Positions 51,645 through 62,134 are shown, numbered from the stretch's first letter. The stretch: DNA of 64,000 bases from JAPOXR01 sp965221815 (GCA_965221815.1 OZ244915.1:1364001-1428000); one strand, 5' to 3'. Numbers and translations are program-made. The notes: generated from the letters alone by a model not told the origin.

Positions 51645-52913
51645 TCAACTCAGGATCATGGCAGCCGGTTTCTCGATCACTTCCTTGAACTTTTTTAACC
51701 AAATCGCCCCCAAGGCACCGTCAATAACACGATGATCACATGACAACCTGACATGCATAATGGTCGCGAGCCGCGGACGCCCCTCGTGATCGGGGATAAA
51801 TTGTTGGGTCCCCTGCCCGACGGCAAGGATCATGCTCTCCGGTGGATTGATGATCGCACTGAAGGACTTGACTCCGAACATTCCGAGATTTGAAAGTGAG
51901 AATGATCCACCCTGATACTCTTTACGTGATAGCTTTCCAGCCTTGGCACGTATTGTCAGATCAGCCATTTCAGCTGAGATTGTCTGAATGTCTTTCCGCT
52001 GCGCGTTGCGCACGACCGGGGTCAGAACGCCGTCGTTCAACGCAACAGCAACCGAAATATGCACATCATCATACAGTATGATTGTATTCCCATCCCAGGA
52101 AACATTGGCGTCCGGCACCGCCTGCAAAGTCATTGCGCAAGCCGAGATCAACAGGTCATTTATCGAGATTTTCCTTGGACACGTCTTGTCAATTGCAGAA
52201 TTCAGCTGATTACGCATCGCCATGAGCGCATCGATTTCAATATCTGCGTCAAGATCAAAATGCGGAATACAGGCTCTCGACTCACTCAACCGGGTCGCGA
52301 TGATTTTGCGCATGTTGTTTACCGGCATTGTCTTGTAGGTGAGTCCAAGTTCTTGCGCTATTCTTTCTGCACCCGTTTTGTGTCCCGCATCGATGGTTTG
52401 CTTTTGCGCTCCCAGGTTGATGAATTGTCTTGACGCAACCTCGACGTCGGTACGCGTAATTCGACCGCGTGGGCCTGACCCCACAAGTTGCGCAAGATCA
52501 ATTTTAAACTTGCGCGCCAGATACCTGGCCAATGGAGTTGCCCGAATCCCGTTTTTTTGTGAGCAATCGGCTGAGGGTTCAGCTATGGGTGCTGATTCAA
52601 TGGGTTCGACATCAGATCCTGGATCGATTTTCTCACGACGCGATGCTGAAATGACTGGCGCGACCACGTCTTCGCCTGCCAAAAAAATCCATCCGATAGC
52701 TTGACCGATAGGAATCACGTCGCCTTCTTTCGCTGACACAAAGTGCAAAACACCGGTACCGGGGCTCGTGACTTCCATCGTCGCTTTGTCCGTTTCGATG
52801 TCGAGCAATGCGTCACCTTTCTTGACGCTGTCACCTTCTGACCTGTGCCAACTGACAATCGTTCCAAACGACATATCCATGTCGACTCTAGGCAAAATCA
52901 CTTCGATGGGCAT
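51645..52913 (-). CDS. pdhC: 2-oxoacid dehydrogenase E2 (dihydrolipoamide acyltransferase)
   Basis: 422 residues: one lipoyl domain (1-76, Lys in 'LLDIETDKATMEVTSPGTG'), a linker, the E1/E3-binding domain (about 125-160, 'TPLARYLARKFKIDLAQLVG'), and the catalytic domain with 'SCDHRVIDGALGAIWLKKFK'. It transfers acyl groups to CoA. It follows E1-beta by 2 nt. The start GTG/ATG region 'MPIEVILPRVDMDMSFGTIV' is typical. No E3 gene is nearby, so the shared lipoamide dehydrogenase must be elsewhere. Confidence 0.93.
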   Translation of the reverse strand: MPIEVILPRVDMDMSFGTIVSWHRSEGDSVKKGDALLDIETDKATMEVTSPGTGVLHFVSAKEGDVIPIGQAIGWIFLAGEDVVAPVISASRREKIDPGSDVEPIESAPIAEPSADCSQKNGIRATPLARYLARKFKIDLAQLVGSGPRGRITRTDVEVASRQFINLGAQKQTIDAGHKTGAERIAQELGLTYKTMPVNNMRKIIATRLSESRACIPHFDLDADIEIDALMAMRNQLNSAIDKTCPRKISINDLLISACAMTLQAVPDANVSWDGNTIILYDDVHISVAVALNDGVLTPVVRNAQRKDIQTISAEMADLTIRAKAGKLSRKEYQGGSFSLSNLGMFGVKSFSAIINPPESMILAVGQGTQQFIPDHEGRPRLATIMHVRLSCDHRVIDGALGAIWLKKFKEVIEKPAAMILS

Positions 52914-52915
52914 CG

Positions 52916-53935
52916 TCAGATCTTGCCGTGAACGAGATCCGCAACACGGGATACGATATCATCAACCTGAGGTACGGATGCTCTCTCGAGTTTAGAATTG
53001 TAAGGAATGGGATTGTCTGTTCCACCGAGTCGCAGAATCGGCGCATCCAGAAAATCAAATGCAGGGCTTTCCGCGACCATTGCACAGATTTCGGCACCAA
53101 TGCCGAATGTCTTGACGGCCTCATAGACACAAACAAGTCGCGATGTCTTCTTGACACTTGAAAAAACTGTTTCGCAATCAATAGGACGAATGGTTTTGAG
53201 ATCGATGACCTCACAAGATACACCAATCTTTTCCAATTCCTCAGCAGCAGACAAAGATCTGTGGACCATGATTGATGTGGCAACGACAGTCACATCGGTC
53301 CCTGAACGTTGTATCTCGGCCATTCCAATTGGTACTGTGAAGAAACCGCGGCGGACCATTCCTTTTATCTTGTAAAGAAGCTTGTGTTCGAAAATCATGA
53401 CAGGATCAGGGTCCTCGATAACCGCCAGTAGCAGGCCCTTTGCATCACTCGGTGTCGCAGGCATGATCACCTTCAGGCCGGGCACATGTGCGAGCCATGC
53501 TTCCAAACTTTGGCTATGTTGGGCGGCAGCACCTGTGCCCGATCCGGCCGGAAAGCGCATAACCAGAGGCACCGAAACCTCACCACCAAGCATGTAGCGG
53601 ATTTTTGCAGCCTGGTTGACGATCTGTTCCATGGCCAGAGTTGCAAAGTCAGAAAATTGAAACTCATAGATGGGACGTAGACCCGTCAGCGCGGCTCCGA
53701 CAGCAATACCGGCACCTCCAAGCTCTGAAATTGGCGTATCCATCACGCGTTCTTTGCCATATTTCTGGACAAGATCTCCGGTGACCTGAAAGGCACCTCC
53801 ATAAACGCCAATATCCTCACCCATCAATATAACGCGCGAATCGTTTCCCAGAGCGATGTCCATCGCGTCCCTGATCGCTTCAGAATATGACATCTCTGCC
53901 ATGTCGCAGGTGCCGGTTGCAGCCTGTGTATTCAT
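52916..53935 (-). CDS. pdhB: 2-oxoacid dehydrogenase E1, beta subunit
   Basis: 339 residues with the transketolase pyrimidine-binding fold: 'VILMGEDIGVYGGAFQVTGD', 'DTPISELGGAGIAVGAALTG', 'EFQFSDFATLAMEQIVNQAAK' and C-terminal 'EVIDLKTIRPIDCETVFSSV'. Pairs with E1-alpha for TPP-dependent decarboxylation. Start overlaps the E1-alpha stop by 4 bp. Confidence 0.94.
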   Translation of the reverse strand: MNTQAATGTCDMAEMSYSEAIRDAMDIALGNDSRVILMGEDIGVYGGAFQVTGDLVQKYGKERVMDTPISELGGAGIAVGAALTGLRPIYEFQFSDFATLAMEQIVNQAAKIRYMLGGEVSVPLVMRFPAGSGTGAAAQHSQSLEAWLAHVPGLKVIMPATPSDAKGLLLAVIEDPDPVMIFEHKLLYKIKGMVRRGFFTVPIGMAEIQRSGTDVTVVATSIMVHRSLSAAEELEKIGVSCEVIDLKTIRPIDCETVFSSVKKTSRLVCVYEAVKTFGIGAEICAMVAESPAFDFLDAPILRLGGTDNPIPYNSKLERASVPQVDDIVSRVADLVHGKI

Positions 53936-54942
53936 CGTGGTCGCGCCGTGTAAACATCGCGGCCAATGTCACTCACCTGAGGGTCAGGACTGTCTTTGGC
54001 GAACGCGATTGCATCTTCAATCTCCTTTTGAGCCTTTGATTCAATTGTTGAGGCTTCGTCCGCGGTGAGGACCGCATGTGCGACAAGCAAGGATCTGAAA
54101 CGGTCGATGGGGTCTCGCGACATCCAGGTGTTGATTTCTTCTTTGGTCCGATACCGGTTCCGGTCAGATTTTGAATGGCCGCGCCATCGATAGGTCAAAG
54201 ACTCAATCAAACTTGGACCTTGACCCGCCCGCGCCCGCACAACCGCCTTGTCGACTGCTTCGGTGATGGCATTGAAATCATTTCCGTCTACGGCAACTCC
54301 TGGAATTGCGTAGGCTGCGGCGCGGTCAGCGATGTTCTTGACAGGCGTCGAGCGCTCAACCGATGTCGACATGCCATATTTGTTGTTTTCACAGACAAAA
54401 ACCACCGGGAGATCCCAGACAGACGCCATATTGAGTGACTCGTGAAAAGCACCCTCATTATTCGCCCCGTCCCCAAAGAAACAGAGGACCACCTTGCCGG
54501 TCTTCAGCCGCTTGGAACTCAGGGCGGCACCGACGGCAATTGGAATACCGCCCGCAACAATACCGTTGGCACCCAGGTTGCCCTTGGCAATATCTGCAAT
54601 ATGCATCGATCCACCACGACCTTTGCAGTATCCGGTCTCTTTGCCGAAGAATTCGGCGAACATCCGTGAGACATCTGCACCTTTGGCAACGCAGTGACCG
54701 TGCCCACGATGTGTGGATGTGATTTGATCGCTGGCCGCCAGTGGCATACAACTGCCAACGGCACTACATTCCTGTCCGATGGACAGGTGCATCGTTCCGT
54801 GAATCAATCCGCGCATGTAACTGTCTTCTGCAGCCGTCTCAAATTTTCGAATCAGGTACATTTTACGAAGCGCGTCCTTGAGCTGATCCGGTGGATATCT
54901 GGTCAGCGCGAACGGTTCATTCTGTCTGTCTTGCTGTGTCAT
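53932..54942 (-). CDS. pdhA: 2-oxoacid dehydrogenase E1, alpha subunit
   Basis: About 336 residues from ATG 54942 ('MTQQDRQNEPFALTRYPPDQ'); a longer in-frame start adds 13 residues. TPP motif 'GDGANNEGAFHESLNMASVW ... ENN' and 'GRGGSMHI' are of the pyruvate/acetoin dehydrogenase E1-alpha type. The substrate is probably pyruvate; acetoin cannot be excluded, since E1-alpha/beta/E2 operons lacking E3 are seen in both. Confidence 0.92.
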   Translation of the reverse strand: MTQQDRQNEPFALTRYPPDQLKDALRKMYLIRKFETAAEDSYMRGLIHGTMHLSIGQECSAVGSCMPLAASDQITSTHRGHGHCVAKGADVSRMFAEFFGKETGYCKGRGGSMHIADIAKGNLGANGIVAGGIPIAVGAALSSKRLKTGKVVLCFFGDGANNEGAFHESLNMASVWDLPVVFVCENNKYGMSTSVERSTPVKNIADRAAAYAIPGVAVDGNDFNAITEAVDKAVVRARAGQGPSLIESLTYRWRGHSKSDRNRYRTKEEINTWMSRDPIDRFRSLLVAHAVLTADEASTIESKAQKEIEDAIAFAKDSPDPQVSDIGRDVYTARPR

Positions 54943-55806
54943 GAAGTCAATATGCTCTCTCTGGCATGACATGAAGATCACATGATCATGCCATGTCCTG
55001 ACTTGGGGGATTGCGGGGATTGCAACATCTGCTGTCGGGAACAGTTTGCAATGCCGATCAGCCCCAAATTACCCATTTCGTTCATCGCAACTATCTCTGC
55101 AAAGAGGAGACACGGAGGATTACCAGCACGGTTTTGACTCATTGGATTTCGGTCACACTGACACCGTCGCAGACGTTGTTGATTTGATTAAGAGGGCGCA
55201 CAACAGCCAGGTTTTCTATTGCTAGTGCATGTCCATTATAATCTGCCTTTCTGCACTCTCAACCAATATTCCAGCACAAGGTTCACGGGATCCGATACCG
55301 CTCCTTGGCGCAGGTGAATCATAATGGCTGCCCCGGTTTAGATGAAGTCAAAACACCATTTCAACTGTACACCACCGAATCCGTCGGTTTATCCATAGGT
55401 CGCTTAAATGACCCCCTGGTTTTGGCCATGACTGTGCCTTTGTATGTATGAAAACCCCTGCCCGGATCGCGGCCTTGAAGTGACACTGATGGCATCATGG
55501 CCTGTTGGTTCGGTCTGAGAAATCTGCTGTTTTCTGTGCTTTGCCAACGGGTCAATCGGAACCAGCTCAACTGGCCATTACCAAAAACAGCGAGATTATT
55601 GACACCGATAAGGAAATGCACAATAAAACAATGGTCGGGCCGCTCAGCTATGCAACAGGACCGTCAGGGAGGGGGATCATGAACAATTCCATTTATCGCT
55701 GCCAGCAATGCAACCAAAACACCGGAACTTGCCGTGCATTTATTGTCAGGGACACAGATTGAACAACAGCATCCCCTTACGCACATTAACGAATGAGGAG
55801 AATCCA
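54943..55806. other. Large divergent intergenic region (about 860 bp)
   Basis: It separates the dehydrogenase operon (leftward) from the sugar ABC operon (rightward) and must hold both promoters. The minus-strand tail 'MAKTRGSFKRPMDKPTDSVV' (about 55361-55430) resembles a gene or transposase end but no family could be assigned. Nothing else is recognised. Confidence 0.4.
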
Positions 55807-57357
55807 ATGAGTAAATTGATGAAACCATCACGAAGATCGTTCCTAAAAAGTTCTGCAGCTTTGGGAGCATCGACTGCCGTAACTGGCTTGGCTTTGCCCA
55901 GCCTTGCTGATGGGCATTTGCCCGATCCCGCATCGGTTCTCGACGATATCTCAGTCGCGAAATACGTGCGTGAAGATTATCAGCAACTCTACAACATGAG
56001 CGGTGCACCGCTCTGGGACCCCAACAAGGACTGGATCCGGACCGTCGATTGGGAAAAAGCACGAAGCGAATTGGCCGGAACGACCGTTCGGTTCGCCGTC
56101 GGTGCGGCCGATGCAGAATCCGCAGCTGATGGTCTCGTACCTTTTGAAAAGCTTTCAGGAATCTCGGTTGAGTTGGTTCCGATTCCCGATGACAGCTTCT
56201 ATGACAAGGCCCTGGCCGAGTTCATTTCAGGCAATGCAAGCTTTGATGCTTTGCAATTCTTCTCGCCATGGCTGGGGGATTTCGCCGCTCCTGGATTCCT
56301 GTATCAACTTGATGACTTTGCCGAAAAGTGGGGCCTGCCACTGGATGATTTCTACGACACCTACAGTCTGAACTATGGCTTTTTCAATGGCACGATGTAC
56401 GGAATACCCTTTGATTGCGATATTCAGATGGTTCATCTGCGTAAGGGTTATGTCGAAAAGGTTCTTGGTGGACCGATTGATAAGGCAAATTCGGTGCCAA
56501 CCTATGATGAACTGATCCGGCTCTCGGCAGAGCTGAACAATGTCGAGCCGGGCGTATCGGGCGTCGGCCTCATGGCCGCACCGGGCTTCTGGTCAACCTA
56601 CACTTGGGAGCATATTGCGGCTCAGGCTGGCATGATGCTCTTTGACGAGAACTGGGAGCCGATATTCAACGGTGATGCCGGAAACAAGGGGCTCGACATC
56701 ATTCTCGAACTGGCGAAGAATGCCAACGAAGGTCATGCCGGTGCAGGCTGGCCAGAAAACCGTGCTGCATGGCTCGGTGGTCAGGTCGCGACCAATATCA
56801 GTTGGCAGGATTCGGGCACACAGGCAATGCGACCGGATCAATCACAGATTGTTGACGATTTTGTCACGATTTACGAACCACGGATTCCCGATGGTCGCTT
56901 TGCTCCCCCGAATATTGCCGGCTCAACCTCTTGTGTCTCAGCGTCGGCGCAAAACCCGGAGGGCGCATTCCTGATGCTGGGCTTCCTGACGACGGCATCG
57001 ATCATGGCAATGAACGAAGCCAATGCCAACGGTGTGGCACCAGGATACAAATCGGTTCTTGAAAACGCCGAATTGCAAACTGTCTCGCAGCCCGCAAAGG
57101 TCTGGGGTGATTCTCTGCATCATGCATGGTGCTCACCTCGCCTTCCCGGCGCGTTCCCGATCGAACAGGCCATCGGCAACGAGGTCAACCGAGCGGTCGT
57201 TGGGCAGATTTCCGGTAAAGAGGCGCTCGATAACGCCGCGGCTGCCGTCAAGACAATCATGTCGGAAAATGGCTTCTATCAAGGCAACGATCCGGTCGAA
57301 TATGCGGCTGCGGCACCGGGCCTATATGTGGGCGAAGGGCGAGAACTCCCGTTCTAA
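55807..57357 (+). CDS. Tat-exported sugar ABC transporter substrate-binding protein
   Basis: 516 residues from ATG 55807, 6 nt after GAGGAG. The N-terminus has a twin-arginine signal ('PSRRSFLKSSAALGASTAVTG', cleavage near 'SLADG'), unusual for sugar-binding proteins but known in alphaproteobacteria. It has a family-1 extracellular solute-binding fold ('FEKLSGISVELVPIPDDSFYDKALAEF', 'YDELIRLSAELNNVEPG'). First gene of a full importer set with a kinase; the ligand is probably a carbohydrate or polyol, not identified. Tat export suggests folding or metal binding before export. Confidence 0.88.
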   Translation: MSKLMKPSRRSFLKSSAALGASTAVTGLALPSLADGHLPDPASVLDDISVAKYVREDYQQLYNMSGAPLWDPNKDWIRTVDWEKARSELAGTTVRFAVGAADAESAADGLVPFEKLSGISVELVPIPDDSFYDKALAEFISGNASFDALQFFSPWLGDFAAPGFLYQLDDFAEKWGLPLDDFYDTYSLNYGFFNGTMYGIPFDCDIQMVHLRKGYVEKVLGGPIDKANSVPTYDELIRLSAELNNVEPGVSGVGLMAAPGFWSTYTWEHIAAQAGMMLFDENWEPIFNGDAGNKGLDIILELAKNANEGHAGAGWPENRAAWLGGQVATNISWQDSGTQAMRPDQSQIVDDFVTIYEPRIPDGRFAPPNIAGSTSCVSASAQNPEGAFLMLGFLTTASIMAMNEANANGVAPGYKSVLENAELQTVSQPAKVWGDSLHHAWCSPRLPGAFPIEQAIGNEVNRAVVGQISGKEALDNAAAAVKTIMSENGFYQGNDPVEYAAAAPGLYVGEGRELPF

Positions 57358-57583
57358 ATGCCTGGGTTTGGCAAAGGCTGGCCCTGCAGAAACGGGGTCA
57401 GCCAGTCCATCATCAAACAGTGCCAACGCCGGAATACGGGCCAATCGCCAACATCTGTCAATGTCACTGAAACAGGCCCTGATTTTCTGTTCCGGGAAAT
57501 AATCCAAACAACCCCCATCTTTTTGTGGCTCCCAATTTAACACGATGTAAAAGAGTGAAGTGAACGCACAACACGTGAAATAA

Positions 57584-58525
57584 ATGCACGACTCCTCCTT
57601 GTCGGACATACGGTCAGCGCCAGCGACCACGGCAGTGACAAAAACGAGATTCCGACATCGGAGCAAATGGCTGAGGGCCTGGTTCCCTTATCTATTGGTT
57701 GCACCAGCAGTGATCTATTTACTGGGAATCACTCTCTATCCTGGCATTTATGCCATTGTGCAGAGTTTTTATGCCGTCAAATTTGGTCCATGGAATCCGG
57801 TGGGATTCAACAATTATGTGAAACTCTGGGGTGATTACCAATTCTGGGGAGCTCTCTGGAACACGCTGTTGATGGGAACGATTTCTCTGACCTTGCAATG
57901 TGTGCTGGCACTGACACTTGCTTTCCATGCATATCGGGATCCTTGGGTTCGCGGATGGCGCATCATTTTTCTTGTACCGATGCTATTCATGCCGTCAGCA
58001 GTCGCCTTTATCTACAAGTTGATGTTCCTCGATGCCCGGGTCTTCTCCGATATCCTCATTCGTTTCGGCCTGGTTGATGGCAATTTGGCAATTCAATCGT
58101 CCATTTGGGGCAGCAGGGCACTGCTGATCCTGACAGACGTCTGGCAATGGACACCTTTTCTGTTCATTATCTTCGTCGCAGCGCTTCAGGGTCAGGACGA
58201 AGAAATCGAGGAAGCGGCACGACTCGACGGGGCAACCTGGGCAAAAATATTCTGGAATATTTCACTGCCGCTGATGCGCCCTGTCATTGCCGTTGCTCTG
58301 GTTATCCGGGGTATTGATATTACGACAATGTTCGCAAACGTCTTTATTGTGACCAAAGGTGGTCCAGCCTTCGGAACTGAGACAATCAGCTACTTCATCT
58401 ATCGCACAGGCTTCAAATTCTTTAACTTTGGCTATGCCTCGGCGGCATCCGTCATCATGCTGATCCTGACGATTATTGTCGCACAAATTGTCGTGAAGCG
58501 CGCATTCAAATCAGCGAGGGGATGA
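57584..58525 (+). CDS. Sugar ABC transporter permease (MalF-type)
   Basis: 313 residues, six helices, the first after a ~35-residue cytoplasmic N-terminus ('WFPYLLVAPAVIYLLGITLY'). The EAA loop 'EEIEEAARLDGATWAKIFWNISLPLMRPVI' contacts the ATPase. The 226-bp gap after the binding-protein gene has no gene and likely allows higher expression of the latter. Confidence 0.92.
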   Translation: MHDSSLSDIRSAPATTAVTKTRFRHRSKWLRAWFPYLLVAPAVIYLLGITLYPGIYAIVQSFYAVKFGPWNPVGFNNYVKLWGDYQFWGALWNTLLMGTISLTLQCVLALTLAFHAYRDPWVRGWRIIFLVPMLFMPSAVAFIYKLMFLDARVFSDILIRFGLVDGNLAIQSSIWGSRALLILTDVWQWTPFLFIIFVAALQGQDEEIEEAARLDGATWAKIFWNISLPLMRPVIAVALVIRGIDITTMFANVFIVTKGGPAFGTETISYFIYRTGFKFFNFGYASAASVIMLILTIIVAQIVVKRAFKSARG

Positions 58526-58528
58526 AGT

Positions 58529-59371
58529 ATGGCTTCAATCCGGCGGGTGAAGGGTGAAAATCTCTATATTCGCTATCTGATTCTCTCCTGCTGGGGATTG
58601 TTTTGCCTGATGCCGGTCCTTTGGTTCCTGTCCATCGGGTTTCGCCCGCGTACAGAAATCATCACGGCGCAACCAATCTACTTCCCAACATTGTCGCTCG
58701 ATGCCTGGCATATGATCTGGTCGGATTGGCCCATGGCCAAGTATCTTCGTAATTCTGTTGCTGCAATTTTCGGATCGGTCATGATCGATCTTATACTCGC
58801 TATTCCCGCCGCCTATTCACTTTCTCGTTATGAATACAGGGGGCGGGAGGATATCGGATTTTATATTCTTTCCACCCGCATGATGGCACCGGCAATCGTG
58901 GCGATCCCGATCTTCTTTCTCTTCCGTAATCTCGGTCTTCTGGATACAATCTGGGCACTGATGCTGGTCTACGCGGCGATTAATCTCTCCATTGTCACGT
59001 GGATTATCCGATCATATATGACGGATATTCCAAGGGAACTTGAAGACGCCGCACGCACGGATGGTGCAGGAGACCTGAGAATTCTCTGGGAGATCATCAT
59101 TCCTGCCATTCTTCCCGGCATCATCACGGCTGCAGTGATCGCAATGATTTTTGCGATCAATGAATTTCTTTTCACTTTGCTGATTGCGTCCACTCCTGAC
59201 GCCTACACCATGTCGGTTGCACTGGCCAACTTCACCGGTGGCTCGGATGGTGTCATTTACAATGCGATTGCTTTGGTTGCGTTCCTTGCATTTGTGCCGG
59301 TTTTTCTGGTTGTCATTGCAATCCAGAAGCACTTGTCCCGTGGTCTGACCATGGGCGCGGTCAAAGGGTAA
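58529..59371 (+). CDS. Sugar ABC transporter permease (MalG-type)
   Basis: 280 residues, six helices, EAA loop 'RELEDAARTDGAGDLRILWEIIIPAILPGI'. It starts 3 nt after the first permease stop. Standard partner in a carbohydrate importer of the CUT1 class. Confidence 0.92.
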   Translation: MASIRRVKGENLYIRYLILSCWGLFCLMPVLWFLSIGFRPRTEIITAQPIYFPTLSLDAWHMIWSDWPMAKYLRNSVAAIFGSVMIDLILAIPAAYSLSRYEYRGREDIGFYILSTRMMAPAIVAIPIFFLFRNLGLLDTIWALMLVYAAINLSIVTWIIRSYMTDIPRELEDAARTDGAGDLRILWEIIIPAILPGIITAAVIAMIFAINEFLFTLLIASTPDAYTMSVALANFTGGSDGVIYNAIALVAFLAFVPVFLVVIAIQKHLSRGLTMGAVKG

Positions 59372-59376
59372 AGACA

Positions 59377-60435
59377 ATGGCACAAATTAAACTCAAGGGA
59401 GTTACGAAACGTTGGGGGGCGGTCTGGGGCGTCCGAAAAATCGATATTGAAATCGCTGACAAAGAGTTGCTTGTTCTTCTTGGACCATCGGGCTGCGGCA
59501 AGACGACAACGATGCGAATGATTGCCGGTCTCGAAGATCCCTCCGAGGGTGAAATCACATTTGATGGTGAGGTGATGAACGCGGTCGACGCGCGCGATCG
59601 TGACGTTGCAATGGTTTTTCAGGGTTATGCACTTTACCCCAACATGTCAATTTACGAAAATATTCGCTTCCCGCTTCGCATGCGCAACGTCCCCAAAGAC
59701 AAACAGGACGAACTGGTCCGCCGGGCCGCAAAAATGGTAGAGTTGTCCGACTATCTGAACCGCAAACCGGGCGCACTGTCCGGCGGGCAACGCCAACGCG
59801 CCGCTCTGGCGCGGGCAGTTGTACGCGAACCCCAGATTTTCCTGATGGATGAGCCGCTATCAAACCTTGATGCACAGTTGCGGCAAGCGATGCGTGTACA
59901 AATCAAACATATTCAACGTGAACTTCAAATTACCACTGTCTATGTGACGCATGACCAGATTGAAGCCATGACACTTGCGGATCGGATTGTCGTCATGCAG
60001 GGCGGCGCCGTTCAACAGGTTGGCACACCAGACGAAATCTATAGCGATCCAGCAAACACGTTCGTCGCTTCATTCATTGGAGCTCCACCAATGAACCTGA
60101 TCGACGGAATGATCAAGGATGGCAACTTTGTTGCAGATCATGTCGAAGTTCCTGATGTCGGTATCAAGACGACAGGACAGATCAAGCTTGGAATTCGACC
60201 GGAAGATTGCGCGGTCGTCAGTTCTGCGGAGCAACAGCACAATATGAAGGGTGAAGTCTATGGTGTCGAACCGACTGGCGACATGACTGTCCTGACACTG
60301 CGCGTTGGCGAGAAATATTTGGAGATCAAGGCTGATCGAGATTACCGTTCTGAACTGGGTGTGCAGGAGAATGTTGTTTTTGACACAGACCGCCTCTATT
60401 TCTTCGATTCACAATCCGGGGAGCGGGTACGTTGA
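59377..60435 (+). CDS. Sugar ABC transporter ATPase (MalK/UgpC-type)
   Basis: 352 residues: Walker A 'GPSGCGKTT', Q-loop 'VFQGYALYPNMSIYENI', signature 'LSGGQRQRAALARAVV', Walker B 'IFLMDEPLSNLDAQ', H-loop 'VYVTHDQIEAM', and a C-terminal TOBE/MalK-like domain ('KLGIRPEDCAVV'). It drives the two upstream permeases. Confidence 0.94.
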   Translation: MAQIKLKGVTKRWGAVWGVRKIDIEIADKELLVLLGPSGCGKTTTMRMIAGLEDPSEGEITFDGEVMNAVDARDRDVAMVFQGYALYPNMSIYENIRFPLRMRNVPKDKQDELVRRAAKMVELSDYLNRKPGALSGGQRQRAALARAVVREPQIFLMDEPLSNLDAQLRQAMRVQIKHIQRELQITTVYVTHDQIEAMTLADRIVVMQGGAVQQVGTPDEIYSDPANTFVASFIGAPPMNLIDGMIKDGNFVADHVEVPDVGIKTTGQIKLGIRPEDCAVVSSAEQQHNMKGEVYGVEPTGDMTVLTLRVGEKYLEIKADRDYRSELGVQENVVFDTDRLYFFDSQSGERVR

Positions 60436-60438
60436 GTC

Positions 60439-61383
60439 ATGGCGTTTGACTATACATCGGTTGGCTTCTTCACTTTCGACTGCCTCGGTCGACCCGTAAA
60501 CGCGATTCCTCCCGGCGGCGATACATTTTTTATTGATGAAATGGCCCTCGCCGTTTCCGGAGCAGCTGGAAGCGCCGCTATTGTCGCCGCGAAACACGGG
60601 CTGTCTGTGCAGGCTGTTGGCGGCGTTGGTCATGACGATATGGGAGATTGGGTCATTCAACACCTCAACACGTTTGGTGTGGATACCAATAACATGGAAC
60701 GGGTGGCCAACTTTGCAACCTCTTCGTCGATTGTCACAACTCGCCCCGATGGAGCTCGCCCTGCCCTCCACCGAAAAGGGGCTACCGGCGGTTTCTACGT
60801 CACGGATGAGCAGATCGATAGCGTGCTTGACACGCGGATTCTGCACATTGGCGGTGTCGGTTTGATGGATGCCATGGACGGAGGGCGTACAACCGAACTG
60901 ATGCAAGAGGCAAAGAAACGGGATTGTATCACGACCCTGGACGTCTTTGCCGCGACCCAAAAGGATTTCAAGTTGGTGGAACCCCTCCTCCCTTACACGG
61001 ACTATTTTATGCCTTCCGAAGAGGAAGCCATGGCGCTTTCTGGTCTCACCAATTTTGATCATGTCATTGATTTGCTGTTAGAAAAGGGAGCCAAAGCCGT
61101 TATCCTCACATTGGGCCCCAAAGGTGCAATGTATCGTGACCGGGACGGACTTTCATTTGACATACCGGCTTACGATGTCGATGTCGTCTGCACATGTGGG
61201 TGCGGCGATTGTTTCAATGCGGGTTTTGCAACCGGCTTGCATCTGGGGATGGAACCACAGGATTGTGTCAGGATAGCCCAAGCATCCTCTGCACAAAATG
61301 CCATGGGATTGGGCTCACAAGCCGTGGTCAAATCCCTGGAATCCACGCAGATCTTCATGGCGAAGACAATGACAAAATGCTAG
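60439..61383 (+). CDS. PfkB-family carbohydrate kinase
   Basis: 314 residues of the ribokinase/PfkB fold. 'GGDTFFIDEMALAVSGAAGSAAIVAAKHGL', 'VGGVGHDDMGDWV', and the C-terminal catalytic loop 'TCGCGDCFNAGFATGL', in which GxGD provides the base Asp; most members have DTTGAGD, so the Cys-rich variant is unusual. It starts 3 nt after the ATPase stop and probably phosphorylates the imported sugar or its first metabolite. The substrate is unknown. Confidence 0.88.
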   Translation: MAFDYTSVGFFTFDCLGRPVNAIPPGGDTFFIDEMALAVSGAAGSAAIVAAKHGLSVQAVGGVGHDDMGDWVIQHLNTFGVDTNNMERVANFATSSSIVTTRPDGARPALHRKGATGGFYVTDEQIDSVLDTRILHIGGVGLMDAMDGGRTTELMQEAKKRDCITTLDVFAATQKDFKLVEPLLPYTDYFMPSEEEAMALSGLTNFDHVIDLLLEKGAKAVILTLGPKGAMYRDRDGLSFDIPAYDVDVVCTCGCGDCFNAGFATGLHLGMEPQDCVRIAQASSAQNAMGLGSQAVVKSLESTQIFMAKTMTKC

Positions 61384-61414
61384 GATCAAAACAGACTGCG
61401 ACGTTGAGGAAGAT

Positions 61415-62134
61415 ATGAACGTAAGGAATCATCCTGATCCAACTGTGCTTGCAAAAGATGCTTTTCGTGGCATGCGTTATGCCCTGAGACGTGGCGCAAA
61501 ACTTGTCGTTGAGGGAGTCCCTCAACAACTTCCCGAACACTTTGAATCTGCCTCCTCAGAACTTTTGAACTCGGCGGAGAATCTCGCGAAAAGGATCGAT
61601 CGCATCGCTGAACATATTCTGGGGTTGGAATTCGACGCACAATTGTTCGGCCCACCATCATTTGCAACCGGTCTGAATGCCAAATCGAGTGATCAGCGAC
61701 TCTCACAGGATGCTTCAAACCTGTTTTTTGCACTGACTCTGTGTGCCAAACATATGCAGATTTCTGATCTTCTTGTGAGTGAAACACTGTGTGCGCAACT
61801 GATTGCGGAAGATGCATCTTTTGATTGGCCATTGGGCAAACAGGATGCTGCTTCACTGTGTTCAGAGCTTTGCCACCGGATTGTCTCGATGAATATTCTT
61901 GGTGATCCCCCCGGTATTCCAAGTCAACATAATGCCTGCCGTCGTATCGATATCAAGAACGTTGCATTTGCCACTTCTCTCTGGGTGTATCTTGAGAGGG
62001 GTTCGTATGGCGACAGTGAAGAGGATCTCATCAAGATGTGCTGTGATGTGACCCTGCAGAGATCACCGACACTCGCGGAAGCAGAAGAATCGGCAGTTAC
62101 GGAATTGTTCCGTTATGCCTTGAGTGTCGTCTAG
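61415..62134 (+). CDS. Unrecognised protein 1 (239 aa), downstream of the sugar kinase
   Basis: Mostly helical, soluble, no signal or membrane segment. Features: basic start 'RGMRYALRRGAKLVVEGVPQQ', an amphipathic stretch 'AENLAKRIDRIAEHILGLEF', and several cysteines in the second half ('SLCSELCHRIVSM', 'MCCDVTL'). Good coding quality and operon-like spacing (31 bp after pfkB, 9 bp before the next gene) show it is real. I recognise no family. May belong to the import operon. Confidence 0.6.
   Translation: MNVRNHPDPTVLAKDAFRGMRYALRRGAKLVVEGVPQQLPEHFESASSELLNSAENLAKRIDRIAEHILGLEFDAQLFGPPSFATGLNAKSSDQRLSQDASNLFFALTLCAKHMQISDLLVSETLCAQLIAEDASFDWPLGKQDAASLCSELCHRIVSMNILGDPPGIPSQHNACRRIDIKNVAFATSLWVYLERGSYGDSEEDLIKMCCDVTLQRSPTLAEAEESAVTELFRYALSVV

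Noticed and set aside
51441..51698. 85-codon plus-strand frame between the EryC-like gene and E2
   Set aside because: It overlaps the 3' end of the E2 gene, lacks a ribosome site and has no family resemblance.
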